From NCBI RefSeq assembly GCF_016863615.1, contig NZ_BOPF01000045.1:1-64000 (forward strand): a DNA stretch of 64,000 nucleotides, written 5' to 3'. This document shows, one piece after another, positions 24,312-32,830 of the stretch. The first letter of the stretch is position 1; each line of letters begins with the position of its first letter. This DNA is from Virgisporangium aliadipatigenens. Lineage in GTDB: Bacteria > Actinomycetota > Actinomycetes > Mycobacteriales > Micromonosporaceae. The position numbers and the translations under genes were made by a program. The notes below the pieces were generated by a model, which ran no database searches, was not told the origin of the DNA, and saw only the letters and a list, made by a program, of their open reading frames with translations.

Positions 24312-25601
24312 ATGTCCGACGCCCTCGTCCCGATCGGCCTCGGCCTGGCCACCCTGGTGGTCGGGTTCCTCGTGCTGTATCTGCTGCGCCTGATCCTGCG
24401 CCGCGCCGCCCGCCGCACCCAGGTGGCCGCCGCGCTGTCCAAGCACGGCCGCAAGCCGGCCCACCTGGCGGTGGTGGCGCTCGCCGCGCATCTCACGATC
24501 GTCGGCCTGCCGCGCGCCGACTGGCACCGCGCGGCCCAGCACGTGCTGCTGCTGGTCGACATCGCGCTGCTGGCCTGGGGCGCGGCGGCGGTGCTGGCGA
24601 TCGTCATCGACCTGGCGCTGCCCCGGTTCCGCACGGACGTGCGCGACAACCGCAACGCCCGCCGCATCCACACGCAGGTGAGCGTGATGCAGCGGATGGG
24701 GGTCGCCGGGATCACGGTGCTCGCGGTCGGCGCGATGCTGTTGACGTTCCCGGCGTTCCGAGGGGCGGGTGCGAGCGTCCTGGCCTCCGCCGGGATCGCC
24801 GGCGTCATCGCCGGTTTCGCCGCGCAGAGCCTTCTCGGGAACGTCATCGCGGGCATGCAGCTGGTGTTCAGCGACGCGGTGCGGCTGGACGACGTCGTGG
24901 TGGTCGAGCAGCAGTGGGGCCGGGTCGAGGAGATCACCCTCACCTACGTGGTCGTACGCATCTGGGACGACCGGCGGCTCGTGCTGCCCACCTCGTACTT
25001 CCTGTCGACGCCGTTCGAGAACTGGACGCGCACCGAGGCGGCCGTCATCGGTGCCGTGGAACTGGACGTCGACTGGTGCGTGCCGATGGAGCCGATGCGC
25101 GCCCAGCTGGAGCGCACCGTCAAGGAGAACGAACGCTGGGACGGCCGGGTCTGCGCGCTGCAGGTGACCGACGCGACCGGTTCGCAGGTGCGGGTGCGCG
25201 CCCTGGTGAGCGCCGGAGACGCGCCGACGCTCTGGGACCTGCGCTGCGACGTGCGCGAGGACCTGGTCACCTGGCTGCGCACCACGCACCCCGACGCGCT
25301 GCCGCGGGTGCGCGCCGAAATCGACGGTTCAGTCCTTCCCCAGATCGCCCCTGGCCCGCAGCCGCATCGGCACGATCACCCACGTCACCAGGAACAGGAC
25401 GCTGAGCACCGCGACGACGACCACGGCGGTGACCGTGCCGGAGACGACGGCGAGCACCAGGTAGACGGCGCCGAGGATGGCCAGGGCCAGGAAGAACAGC
25501 CCCCACTCCGCCATCTTGTCGGAGATCGTCACCAGGAGGGGCTTGCGGCCCTGACGAAAAAGGATGCGGTGCTGCGAGACCGGCGCGATCAGCAGTCCTG
25601 A
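24312..25601 (+). CDS. MscS-family mechanosensitive ion channel with an antisense-overlapping C-terminal tail
   Basis: 429 residues as open. Three to four N-terminal helices are visible (about 5-30, 50-65, 72-98, 130-150). The pore helix is GAGASVLASAGIAGVIAGFAAQSLLGNVIAGMQLVF (about 155-190), with the Gly/Ala packing of MscS TM3, followed by the beta domain (VRLDDVVVVEQQWGRVEEITLTYVVVRIWDDRRLVLPTSYF) and the C-terminal domain up to about residue 338. The remaining 90 residues (QPHRHDHPRHQEQ onwards) are low complexity and lie antisense to the DUF6328 gene. No earlier stop exists in the frame, so the tail is either real or reflects a missing stop. The ATG follows GGAGGG. It is a pressure-release or ion channel in the cytoplasmic membrane. 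Confidence 0.88.
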   Translation: MSDALVPIGLGLATLVVGFLVLYLLRLILRRAARRTQVAAALSKHGRKPAHLAVVALAAHLTIVGLPRADWHRAAQHVLLLVDIALLAWGAAAVLAIVIDLALPRFRTDVRDNRNARRIHTQVSVMQRMGVAGITVLAVGAMLLTFPAFRGAGASVLASAGIAGVIAGFAAQSLLGNVIAGMQLVFSDAVRLDDVVVVEQQWGRVEEITLTYVVVRIWDDRRLVLPTSYFLSTPFENWTRTEAAVIGAVELDVDWCVPMEPMRAQLERTVKENERWDGRVCALQVTDATGSQVRVRALVSAGDAPTLWDLRCDVREDLVTWLRTTHPDALPRVRAEIDGSVLPQIAPGPQPHRHDHPRHQEQDAEHRDDDHGGDRAGDDGEHQVDGAEDGQGQEEQPPLRHLVGDRHQEGLAALTKKDAVLRDRRDQQS

Positions 25602-25829
25602 CGACACGGCGGTCGCGATCAGCGTGCCGATGTACTCCCAGCGCAGGTTCGTCCCGACCGACTCGCCGAACCGCTGCTGGAACGGGATGGTCAACAGGAA
25701 CGCGAACAGGATCTGCACGCCGGTCTGTGCGACGCGCAACTCCTGGAGCAGTTCGCCGAGCTGGCGGTCGGCCCGCTCGGCCTCGGTCTCGTCGGGTCGT
25801 AGTTCTCGATGACGGTCGTTCGCTCCCAC
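25329..25829 (-). CDS. DUF6328-type four-helix membrane protein
   Basis: 166 residues, GTG start at 25829. A charged N-terminus (RHRELRPDETEAERADRQLGELLQELRVAQTGVQ) precedes four membrane helices: ILFAFLLTIPF, YIGTLIATAVSSGLLIAPV, WGLFFLALAILGAVYLVLAVVS and AVVVVAVLSVLFLVTWVIV. The pattern QTGVQILFAFLLTIPFQQRF is the hallmark of a widespread actinobacterial membrane family of unknown function. Its 3' 273 bases overlap the open tail of the MscS frame on the other strand, so the coding potential on this strand, with family-like sequence, is the more credible of the two in the overlap. Confidence 0.85.
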   Translation of the reverse strand: MGANDRHRELRPDETEAERADRQLGELLQELRVAQTGVQILFAFLLTIPFQQRFGESVGTNLRWEYIGTLIATAVSSGLLIAPVSQHRILFRQGRKPLLVTISDKMAEWGLFFLALAILGAVYLVLAVVSGTVTAVVVVAVLSVLFLVTWVIVPMRLRARGDLGKD

Positions 25830-25909
25830 GGCCGCGATTTACCCCGAGAGCCTTCCGAATATTCGTTGGCACCGGGCGCGGGGTGGCGCTAGCGTTGCCG
25901 TACACGAGG

Positions 25910-25922
25910 AAGGAGGTGATCC
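25910..25922 (+). promoter_or_regulatory. Near-maximal Shine-Dalgarno sequence AAGGAGGTGATCC
   Basis: Thirteen bases complementary to the 3' end of bacterial 16S rRNA (GGATCACCTCCTT), far more than the four to six bases seen before most genes here. The TTG of a 12-codon ORF follows five bases later. Confidence 0.7.
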
Positions 25923-25926
25923 AGTT

Positions 25927-25965
25927 TTGAGTATGAACCGGACACGTGAGGTGGGCTCCAGCTAG
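25927..25965 (+). CDS. Possible 12-residue leader-type small ORF
   Basis: TTG AGT ATG start region encodes LSMNRTREVGSS (or MNRTREVGSS from the ATG at 25933) and ends with TAG at 25963-25965. It directly follows an extended ribosome binding site and is directly followed by a GC-rich dyad, the usual layout of a translated leader peptide. No long plus-strand gene follows until 26683; the Lrp gene lies antisense in between. I do not recognise the peptide. Confidence 0.45.
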   Translation: MSMNRTREVGSS

Positions 25966-25999
25966 CCGCCGTCCGACCTCGCCTAGGCCGCGTCGGCGG
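25966..25999 (+). other. Dyad immediately after the small ORF
   Basis: CCGCCG (25966-25971) pairs with CGGCGG (25994-25999); the interior contains the palindrome GCCTAGGC (25981-25988). It begins right at the stop codon of the small ORF, so ribosome position could change its folding. Confidence 0.45.
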
Positions 26000-26063
26000 C
26001 TCGGCGACTTCCAGGACTCACCGGATTCCCGGGGTGCCGGACATTGTCCAGCCGGCCCGTGCC

Positions 26064-26111
26064 AGTGCCGCAGAGGCACAGTGCTTCAAAGGCACAATGC
26101 CTCAGAGGTAC
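26064..26111. repeat. Three imperfect 16-bp tandem repeats with hairpin potential
   Basis: AGTGCCGCAGAGGCAC, AGTGCTTCAAAGGCAC and AATGCCTCAGAGGTAC follow without spacing. Each unit can form a small stem (GTGCC/GGCAC in the first). They lie 25 bp beyond the stop of the Lrp gene in a 306-bp gap that otherwise holds only the small ORF and its dyad. They may act as terminator-like or protein-binding repeats. Confidence 0.65.
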
Positions 26112-26135
26112 AGCACGGAGACACCCCGGGTTTCT

Positions 26136-26612
26136 TTATGCCCGCGGCTCCCCCAGCGGTGCGACCACCCGGTTCCGGGTGTGCTCGAAGATCACCGAGG
26201 TGCGGAAGCTGACGACTTCCCGCCGCTTGGTGAAGCGGTCCATGAGAAACGCGTGCAGCGCCTCGACGTCCTGGACGGCCACGTGCACCAGCACGTCGTC
26301 GCCGCCCGCGAGGATGAACGCCGACAGCACCTCCGGCAGGCCGTACAGGTACGTCTTGAAGTCGTCGATCACGGCCCGGCTGAGCGGCCGGATCTGCACC
26401 GCCACCAGCGCCTGGACGTGCCGGTTCAGGGCCGGGAGGCTGATCTCGGCGTGGTAGCCGGTGATGGCGCCGCGGGCCTTGAGGGCGCGTACCCGTTCGA
26501 GGCAGGTCGAGGGTGCGATGCCGATCCGGGCGGCCAGTTCGCGGTTGGTCTGCCGGGCATCCGTCTGGAGTTCCCGCACGATCGCCGAATCAATGTCGTC
26601 CATGATCGCCAT
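26136..26612 (-). CDS. Lrp/AsnC-family transcriptional regulator
   Basis: 158 residues. The N-terminal helix-turn-helix (DDIDSAIVRELQTDARQTNRELAARIGIAPSTCLERVRALKARGAITGYHAEI) is followed by the RAM/AsnC ligand-binding domain (VQALVAVQIRP, ILAGGDDVLVHVAVQDVEALHAFLMDRF, then VVSFRTSVIFEHTRN). It is transcribed away from the branched-chain amino acid dehydrogenase gene, the usual arrangement in which an Lrp-type protein controls the catabolic dehydrogenase in response to the amino acid. The 70-bp divergent region should hold the operator. Either the ATG at 26612 or the one at 26603 (MDDIDSAI) could be the start; neither has a clear ribosome binding site. Confidence 0.9.
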   Translation of the reverse strand: MAIMDDIDSAIVRELQTDARQTNRELAARIGIAPSTCLERVRALKARGAITGYHAEISLPALNRHVQALVAVQIRPLSRAVIDDFKTYLYGLPEVLSAFILAGGDDVLVHVAVQDVEALHAFLMDRFTKRREVVSFRTSVIFEHTRNRVVAPLGEPRA

Positions 26613-26682
26613 TCTGCCGCTGCCGCCGAATTATGTTCGGTGCACCTGCCGCTGGGCCGTCGAGGTGCCTAGCGTTTCCCGC

Positions 26683-27708
26683 ATGGAACACGAACAGGTG
26701 CGGATCCACACCGGCCGCCGTTCCGGTCTGCCGGTGATCATCGCGGTGCACTCCACCACTCTGGGTCAGGCGATCGGCGGGTGCCGGCTCAAGGCGTTCC
26801 CCCACTGGAAGGACGCCCTCGACGACGCGCTGCGCCTCTCGGCCGCGATGACCGACAAGGCCGCGCTCGCCGGGCTCCCGCACGGCGGGGGCAAGACGGT
26901 GATCGCCTCCGACGGACCTCTTTCCGGGGAACGGCGACGCGCGGCGCTGCTCGACGTCGGCGACGCGGTCGAGGGCCTCGGCGGCGTCTACGGCACCGGC
27001 CCCGACAGCGGCACCTCCCCCGCCGACATGAACGTCATCGCCGAGCGCACCCGGCACGTCTTCTGCCGCCCCCCGGAGAACGGCGGCAGCGGCGACTCCT
27101 CCCCCGCCACGGCGGTCGGCGCGCTCGCGGCGATCCGCGCCGTGGCGGCGGACCTCGGGCGCGAACTCGACGGCCTGCGCTGCACCCTCCTCGGCGCCGG
27201 CGCGGTCGGCACACCCCTCGCGCGCCTGCTGACGGAGGCCGGCGCCACGCTGTCCATCACCGACGTGGACGACCGCAAGAAGGCGCTCGCCGACGAGCTC
27301 GGCGCCGGCTGGCTCACGCCCGAGGAGGCGCCCTGGGCGGAGACGGACGTGCTGGTGCCGGCCGCGTTGGGCGGGCTGCTCGGCCCCGACACGGTCGGCC
27401 GGCTGCGCTGCGCCGCCGTCGCCGGGCCGGCCAACAACCAGCTCACCGACGCCTCCGTGGCCGACCTGCTGCACGAACGCGGCATCCTGTTCGCGCCCGA
27501 CGTGATCGTCAGCGCCGGCGGCATCCTGCACGGGTTCGGCGTCGAGATCCACCACGAGACCCCGGCACAGATCGACGCCCGGCTCGCCGGCATCGGCGAC
27601 ACGCTCGCCACCGTCCTGGCCCGGGCCCGCCACGCCGGGACGACCCCGCTGCGGGTCGCCGCCGATCTGGCCCGCGAACGGAGGCTTGCCCCGGTGCCGG
27701 CCGGGTAA
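26683..27708 (+). CDS. vdh: Leu/Val (branched-chain amino acid) dehydrogenase
   Basis: 341 residues. NAD-dependent oxidative deamination of valine/leucine/isoleucine to the 2-oxo acid, a supply route of branched starter units and catabolism. The substrate site is clear: GGCRLKAFP, MTDKAALAGLPHGGGKTVI with Lys59 and catalytic Lys71, and GPDSGTSPADMNVI. The Rossmann domain has LLGAGAVGTPLARLL (about 165-180), then VPAALGGLLG and AGPANNQL, all family landmarks. The length is slightly below the usual 360. The ATG at 26683 is used although the frame is open upstream across the divergent promoter. Control by the neighbouring Lrp protein is likely. The choice between Val and Leu dehydrogenase is not decidable from sequence. 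Confidence 0.92.
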   Translation: MEHEQVRIHTGRRSGLPVIIAVHSTTLGQAIGGCRLKAFPHWKDALDDALRLSAAMTDKAALAGLPHGGGKTVIASDGPLSGERRRAALLDVGDAVEGLGGVYGTGPDSGTSPADMNVIAERTRHVFCRPPENGGSGDSSPATAVGALAAIRAVAADLGRELDGLRCTLLGAGAVGTPLARLLTEAGATLSITDVDDRKKALADELGAGWLTPEEAPWAETDVLVPAALGGLLGPDTVGRLRCAAVAGPANNQLTDASVADLLHERGILFAPDVIVSAGGILHGFGVEIHHETPAQIDARLAGIGDTLATVLARARHAGTTPLRVAADLARERRLAPVPAG

Positions 27709-27719
27709 CCAGCGGTCTT

Positions 27720-29009
27720 ATGACCGACGTTCAGGTGGCCAGCACCCCGAAGCACGCGAGCATCGCCGACACCGCGCGGGTGGCCGCGACGGTACTGGCG
27801 CCGGTGATCGCCCGCGGCGTCATCGTGCGGCGGCCCCGGCTGACCGGCCTGCTCGCCCGCACCGGTGCCGACCGGCGGGCGATGCGCACGCTGCGCCGGA
27901 TCCGGGAGCGGTACGGCCCGGGTCCGGTGCGGCTGCGCATCCCGGCGCGCCCGCTGACGCTCGTGCTCGACGCCGACGAGGCCCGCCGCGTCCTGGAACA
28001 GGCACCGGCCCCGTTCTCGCCGGCCAACCGGGAGAAGATCGGCGCGCTCGCGCACTTCCAACCGGAGGGGGTGCTGATCTCCCGTGGGCGCGCCCGCGAC
28101 GCGCGGCGGGCGTTCAACGAGCGGGCGTTGGACACGTCGGCGCCGGTGCACCACCTGGCGGGGCCGATCCTCGCGTCGGTGTCGGAACTGGGCGGCGCCC
28201 TGAGGGAGCGCGACCCGCTGGTGTGGCGCGGGTTCGCGCGCGAGTGGTGGCGCGCGGTGCGGACGATCACGCTCGGGCCGGCCGCCCGGGACGACACCTG
28301 GGTCACCGACTCGCTGCGCACGCTGCGCCGGGCCGGCAACTGGTCCTACTTCCATCCGACCCGCCGTGACCTGCGGGAACGGTTCCTGCAGCGGGTGCGG
28401 GACTACATCACGCTCGGCCACCCCGACAGCCTCGCCGGGACGGCCGCCCGGGCAGACGTCGCGACGGCACCCGAGCATCAGATCGCGCACTGGCTCTTCG
28501 CCTGGGACGCGGCCGGGATGGCGGTGTTCCGGACGCTCGCGCTGCTCGCCACCCACCCGGCGGCACTCGCCCGCGCCCGCGCCGATCAGCGGCCTCTACT
28601 CCCATATCTGCGGGCGTGTGTGCTCGAGTCGCTGCGGCTGTGGCCGACGACGCCGCTGATCCTGCGGGACACCACGGCCGACCTGTGGTGGGGCGACGAG
28701 ATCGTGCCCGAACACACACCGGTGCTGATCCACGCGGCGTTCCTGCACCGGGACCCGACGGCGCTCGACTACGCCGACACGTTCGCGCCCGACGTGTGGC
28801 TCGACGGCAGAGCGGAACGCCACGGCGGGATCGTGCCGTTCAGCGGCGGCCCGGCGCGCTGCCCCGCGGAGAATCTGGTGCTGCTGACGACGAGTCACCT
28901 GCTCGCCGAACTGATCACCGGCGACCCGCGGCTGACCGGCGGCCGGCTCGACCCGGAACGCCCGATGCCCGCGCTGCTCAGCCCGTTCGGGCTGAGGTTC
29001 AGCCGGTAG
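27720..29009 (+). CDS. Cytochrome P450 with atypical I-helix
   Basis: 429 residues. Landmarks: ExxR as ESLR (about residue 303), the haem-binding loop PFSGGPARCPAENL with the axial Cys near 380, and the meander region DVWLDGRAERHGG. The I-helix reads FAWDAAGMAVFRTLALLA: the usual acid-Thr pair that delivers protons to the haem-bound oxygen is replaced (Ala-Val after GM). This suggests altered oxygen activation or use of peroxide. No ferredoxin or reductase gene is next to it. It starts 11 bases after the dehydrogenase gene, so the two are probably one transcript. It ends 9 bases before the convergent methyltransferase stop. The substrate is unknown. Confidence 0.88.
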   Translation: MTDVQVASTPKHASIADTARVAATVLAPVIARGVIVRRPRLTGLLARTGADRRAMRTLRRIRERYGPGPVRLRIPARPLTLVLDADEARRVLEQAPAPFSPANREKIGALAHFQPEGVLISRGRARDARRAFNERALDTSAPVHHLAGPILASVSELGGALRERDPLVWRGFAREWWRAVRTITLGPAARDDTWVTDSLRTLRRAGNWSYFHPTRRDLRERFLQRVRDYITLGHPDSLAGTAARADVATAPEHQIAHWLFAWDAAGMAVFRTLALLATHPAALARARADQRPLLPYLRACVLESLRLWPTTPLILRDTTADLWWGDEIVPEHTPVLIHAAFLHRDPTALDYADTFAPDVWLDGRAERHGGIVPFSGGPARCPAENLVLLTTSHLLAELITGDPRLTGGRLDPERPMPALLSPFGLRFSR

Positions 29010-29018
29010 GCGATTCCG

Positions 29019-29723
29019 TCACGCTGTGTGTCGCTCCAGGAACCCGCCGGGGAAGCAGGTCAGTCCGTAGCGTTCCAGGTCGGGCCGGGCGCGGAAGCCC
29101 TGTCCGGCCGGGCTGAGCAGGAAGTCGTCCACGGCCGGCAGGACTCCGGTGCCCAGGTGGTCCTTGTCCGGCCGCAGGTCCGGCACGTCCACGATGCCGT
29201 CCTCGACCACGAAGAACCCGCCCTCCGGCACGAAGCGCGCGAACCCGTCCAGCGCGGCGCGGGTGGTCTCGTACGTGTGCAGCGTGTCCTCGATGACGAG
29301 GCACCGGGCGTCGGGCCGGACCAGCGCCGCCACCCGCTCCGGAAGCCCGGGGTCGGTGACGCTGCCAGTGACGAACGAGACGCCGGGCGGTTCCCCGATC
29401 GCACGGTGCGCCTTGGTGTGGTCGAGGTCGACGGTGATCACCATCGGGGCGCTGATCCGGCCGTAGGACACCATGGTCGCCAGCCGGTCCCGGAACCACA
29501 GCGCGGAACCGCCGTGGTTGGTGCCCAGTTCGATGACGGTGTCGGTGGCCGAGACCCAGAGCAGGTGCTCGTACATCCGCAGGTCCTCGGGCAGCTTCTG
29601 GATCCGCACGCCCGCGTACACGTCCTTGACGTGCTGCGCCTCGCGCGCCAGCCAGTAGTCCCGCAGCGGTGCCTTGAGGTCCGCGTGGACCGGTGGTGGA
29701 AGCAGTTCCATCTGTCCGATCAT
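29019..29723 (-). CDS. CmcI-like (cephalosporin hydroxylase family) SAM-dependent methyltransferase
   Basis: 234 residues from the ATG at 29723, preceded by GAAAGGGG; the longer frame upstream reads into the divergent promoter. The fold is Rossmann-like with the SAM loop VIELGTNHGGSALWFRD (about 75-91), an acidic end of beta-2 in VITVDLDHT, and VIEDTLHTYETTRAALDGFARFVPEGGFFVVEDG, typical of the CmcI/RhaB-type family. Members act in polysaccharide or antibiotic methylation. There is no biosynthetic cluster here, so the substrate is open. It is convergent to the P450 gene. Confidence 0.82.
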   Translation of the reverse strand: MIGQMELLPPPVHADLKAPLRDYWLAREAQHVKDVYAGVRIQKLPEDLRMYEHLLWVSATDTVIELGTNHGGSALWFRDRLATMVSYGRISAPMVITVDLDHTKAHRAIGEPPGVSFVTGSVTDPGLPERVAALVRPDARCLVIEDTLHTYETTRAALDGFARFVPEGGFFVVEDGIVDVPDLRPDKDHLGTGVLPAVDDFLLSPAGQGFRARPDLERYGLTCFPGGFLERHTA

Positions 29724-29871
29724 GCGCCCCTTTCGCCGCCGACCCGTTGCGTCCGGGTAAATCCTTGTCTCAACCGTTTGGGACAAGGACCTCGTAAAGT
29801 TCGCGTGGTCCCGGACGATGAACCTGCTGACCGGCCGTACCCGCCGGGCCGACCGGCAGGAGGACAGCACG

Positions 29872-31157
29872 GTGGCAGGTAGCGCGCTCGGCCGTCTGAT
29901 CCCGACGGTCACGCTGTCCGACGAGGCCTACGCCGCCCGCCACAAGGCGCTGCGGATCATCCTGTGGCTGCACCTACCGTTGATCATCGGTGTGGGGCTG
30001 TTCACCGGCGAGATCTCGTCCGGAGGCCACGCCTCGATCCTCTGGGCCGTCACCATCCTGGTGCTCGGCTGCGCGATCGCCGCCCAGGTCGTCACCTCGC
30101 GGCGCGGCGGCGCGGTGGCCGTGTCGGTCGGCTACATGTTCGCCGCCGACGCGTTCGTGCACGCCGGCGGCGGCCTCACCGACCTGCACTTCCACTTCTT
30201 CGTGGTGCTCGCGCTGATCGGCCTGTACCAGGACTGGGTGCCGTTCGCGCTCTCGGTCGGCATGGTCGCCGTGCACCACCTCGGGGTCGGCATCATCGCC
30301 CCGGAGACCGTCTTCTCCGAGGAGAAGGCGCGGGACAACCCGTTCGCGTGGGCGCTGATGCACGCGGCGTTCGTGCTGGCGATGTGTGCGGCGCAGATGG
30401 CGTACTGGCGCTTCTCGGCCGTCGCCCAGGGGCAGGCCGACATCGTGCGCGACCAGGTGACCCGCGACGCCGAGGAACACCTGCGCCGGGCCGCCGAGCA
30501 GGCGAAGGAGCGGGAGGCGGAGGCCGCCCGTTCGGCCGCCGAGGAGGTCGAACGCAACGCCGTGCTGGCCCGCGAACTGGAGGCCGTGCTGCGCCGGGTG
30601 GCCGGCACCGGCGACCGGCTCGGCACCGAGGCGGGTGAGGCGCTCGCGGCGTTCGAGTCGAACCTGGGCGAGGCGGCGAACACCGTCGCGGACGGGACCA
30701 CGCAGCTGACGACGGCCATGGCGACCGCGAACGGCGCCGTGGACGCGATCGGCGCCCTCGGCACCGCGATCGCCGACATCTCCACGATCGCCGGCCTGAT
30801 CCAGGCGGTCGCCGACCAGACCAACCTGCTCGCGTTGAACGCCACCATCGAGGCCGCCCGCGCCGGCGACGTCGGCAAGGGCTTCGCGGTGGTCGCCGGC
30901 GAGGTCAAGGAACTGGCGCAGCAGACCGCCGCCGCCACCGCCCGGATCGAGGCCACCGTCGACGACGTGAAGGCGCAGGCGGCGAATGTCACCACCGCCG
31001 TGCGGGAGGTCGCCGAGCGGCTCGGCACGGCGACCTCGATCCAGGAGCAGATGCGTCAGGCCATCACCGAACAGAGCGAGAGCACCGCGCGCACGCGCGA
31101 CCTGGTGCTCTCGGCCGCCCAGGAGGTGGCCGCCGCGGGCCGGTCCCGCGGGCAGGT

Positions 31158-31161
<4 letters not shown>
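29872..31161 (+). CDS. Membrane-bound methyl-accepting chemotaxis protein
   Basis: 429 residues from the GTG at 29872, chosen because AGGAGG (29859-29864) lies seven bases upstream; an in-frame ATG at 29818 lacks one. The N-terminal 170 residues carry about five membrane helices ([91 protein letters not shown]) rather than a periplasmic sensor domain. The conserved HxH in LTDLHFHFF may bind a metal. A coiled linker and the receptor tip [19 protein letters not shown], then [18 protein letters not shown], follow. The last four bases overlap the convergent oxidoreductase stop. Confidence 0.92.
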
Positions 31162-32158
<997 letters not shown>

Positions 32159-32162
<4 letters not shown>

Positions 32163-32245
32163 GACGCCGCCTCGCTGCGCTCACCGGCGCCATGAGACGC
32201 GTGGCGCGCAGTGCCCATGATTCGCTCCCGCAAGCGTCCGCTCAT
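32159..32245 (-). CDS. 28-codon mini-ORF bridging ohr and the oxidoreductase gene
   Basis: Begins with ATG overlapping the TGA of ohr (ATGA, 32242-32245) and ends with TGA overlapping the ATG of the oxidoreductase gene (ATGA, 32159-32162). The peptide starts MSGRLRERIMGTARHASHGA and looks like no known domain. The two junctions share the 12-bp direct repeat CGTCATGAGCGG, as if a segment had been inserted with duplication of the overlapping start/stop. The interior contains GAGCGCAGCGA, also present in the livG-livH filler. It probably keeps ribosomes moving across the gap rather than making a functional peptide. Confidence 0.55.
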
Positions 32246-32667
32246 GACGACTCCACCAGGTTCAGCTCCACGTCGATGTTGCCGCGGGTGGCGTTGGAGT
32301 AGGGGCAGCGCTCGTGCGCCTTGGCGATCAACTGCTCGGCCTGATCCTTGGGCAGGCTCGGCAGCGCGATGTCCAGCGTGACCGTGAGCCCGAACGCACC
32401 GCCGCCGATGGTCCCGAAGCCCACCCGCGCCGTGACGCTGGAGTCGCGCGTCTCGATCTTGAGCCGCCGGGCGACGGTGTGGATGGCGGAGTGGAAACAG
32501 ACCGCGTAGCCGGCGGCGAAGAGCTGCTCGGGGTTGGTCGCCCCGCCCTCGCCGCCCAGTTCGACGGGGTGCCGCACGTCGGCGACGAGCAGCCCGTCGG
32601 AGGTCTCGACGTGGCCGTTGCGTCCGTCGCCCGTGGCGGTGGCGACGGCGGTGTACAGCACCTTCAC
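32242..32667 (-). CDS. ohr: Organic hydroperoxide resistance protein (Ohr/OsmC family)
   Basis: 141 residues, the usual length. Thiol-dependent peroxidase that reduces organic hydroperoxides. Catalytic Cys57 lies in AAGYAVCFHSAIHTVA and resolving Cys121 in HERCPYSNATRGNIDVEL; the ATNPEQLFAAGYA motif is typical. The GTG start at 32667 follows AAGGAG. No OhrR gene is adjacent. An inverted repeat (TTACC-N4-GGTAA) lies about 20 bases upstream of the start, where a repressor could block transcription. The downstream partner is an enone reductase. Confidence 0.93.
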   Translation of the reverse strand: MKVLYTAVATATGDGRNGHVETSDGLLVADVRHPVELGGEGGATNPEQLFAAGYAVCFHSAIHTVARRLKIETRDSSVTARVGFGTIGGGAFGLTVTLDIALPSLPKDQAEQLIAKAHERCPYSNATRGNIDVELNLVESS

Positions 32668-32687
32668 GGTGATGCTCCTTCAACTAG

Positions 32688-32701
32688 TTACCGGCGGGTA
32701 A
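32688..32701. promoter_or_regulatory. Inverted repeat TTACC-GGCG-GGTAA, probable operator
   Basis: Perfect 5-bp arms in the divergent ohr/livF intergenic region, 20 bp upstream of the ohr start; flanked by CTAG and CTAG, which extend the dyad. The same arms occur before the LuxR-type gene at 48622-48635. TetR-type repressors often use such sites. Confidence 0.55.
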
Positions 32702-32830
32702 GCCTAGCTTTCTCCCCAACGCCCTACGGCACAACAAAAAGTGACCAAGACAGAAACCTCGACGCCCGCATAGGTAACTGCTAACTTCAGCCCACGGTCC
32801 GTAACACGATGGATACGCAGGTGATCAACT

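Noticed and set aside
26064-26111. CRISPR-like array
   Set aside because: Units are 16 bp, contiguous and without spacers; no cas genes in the window.
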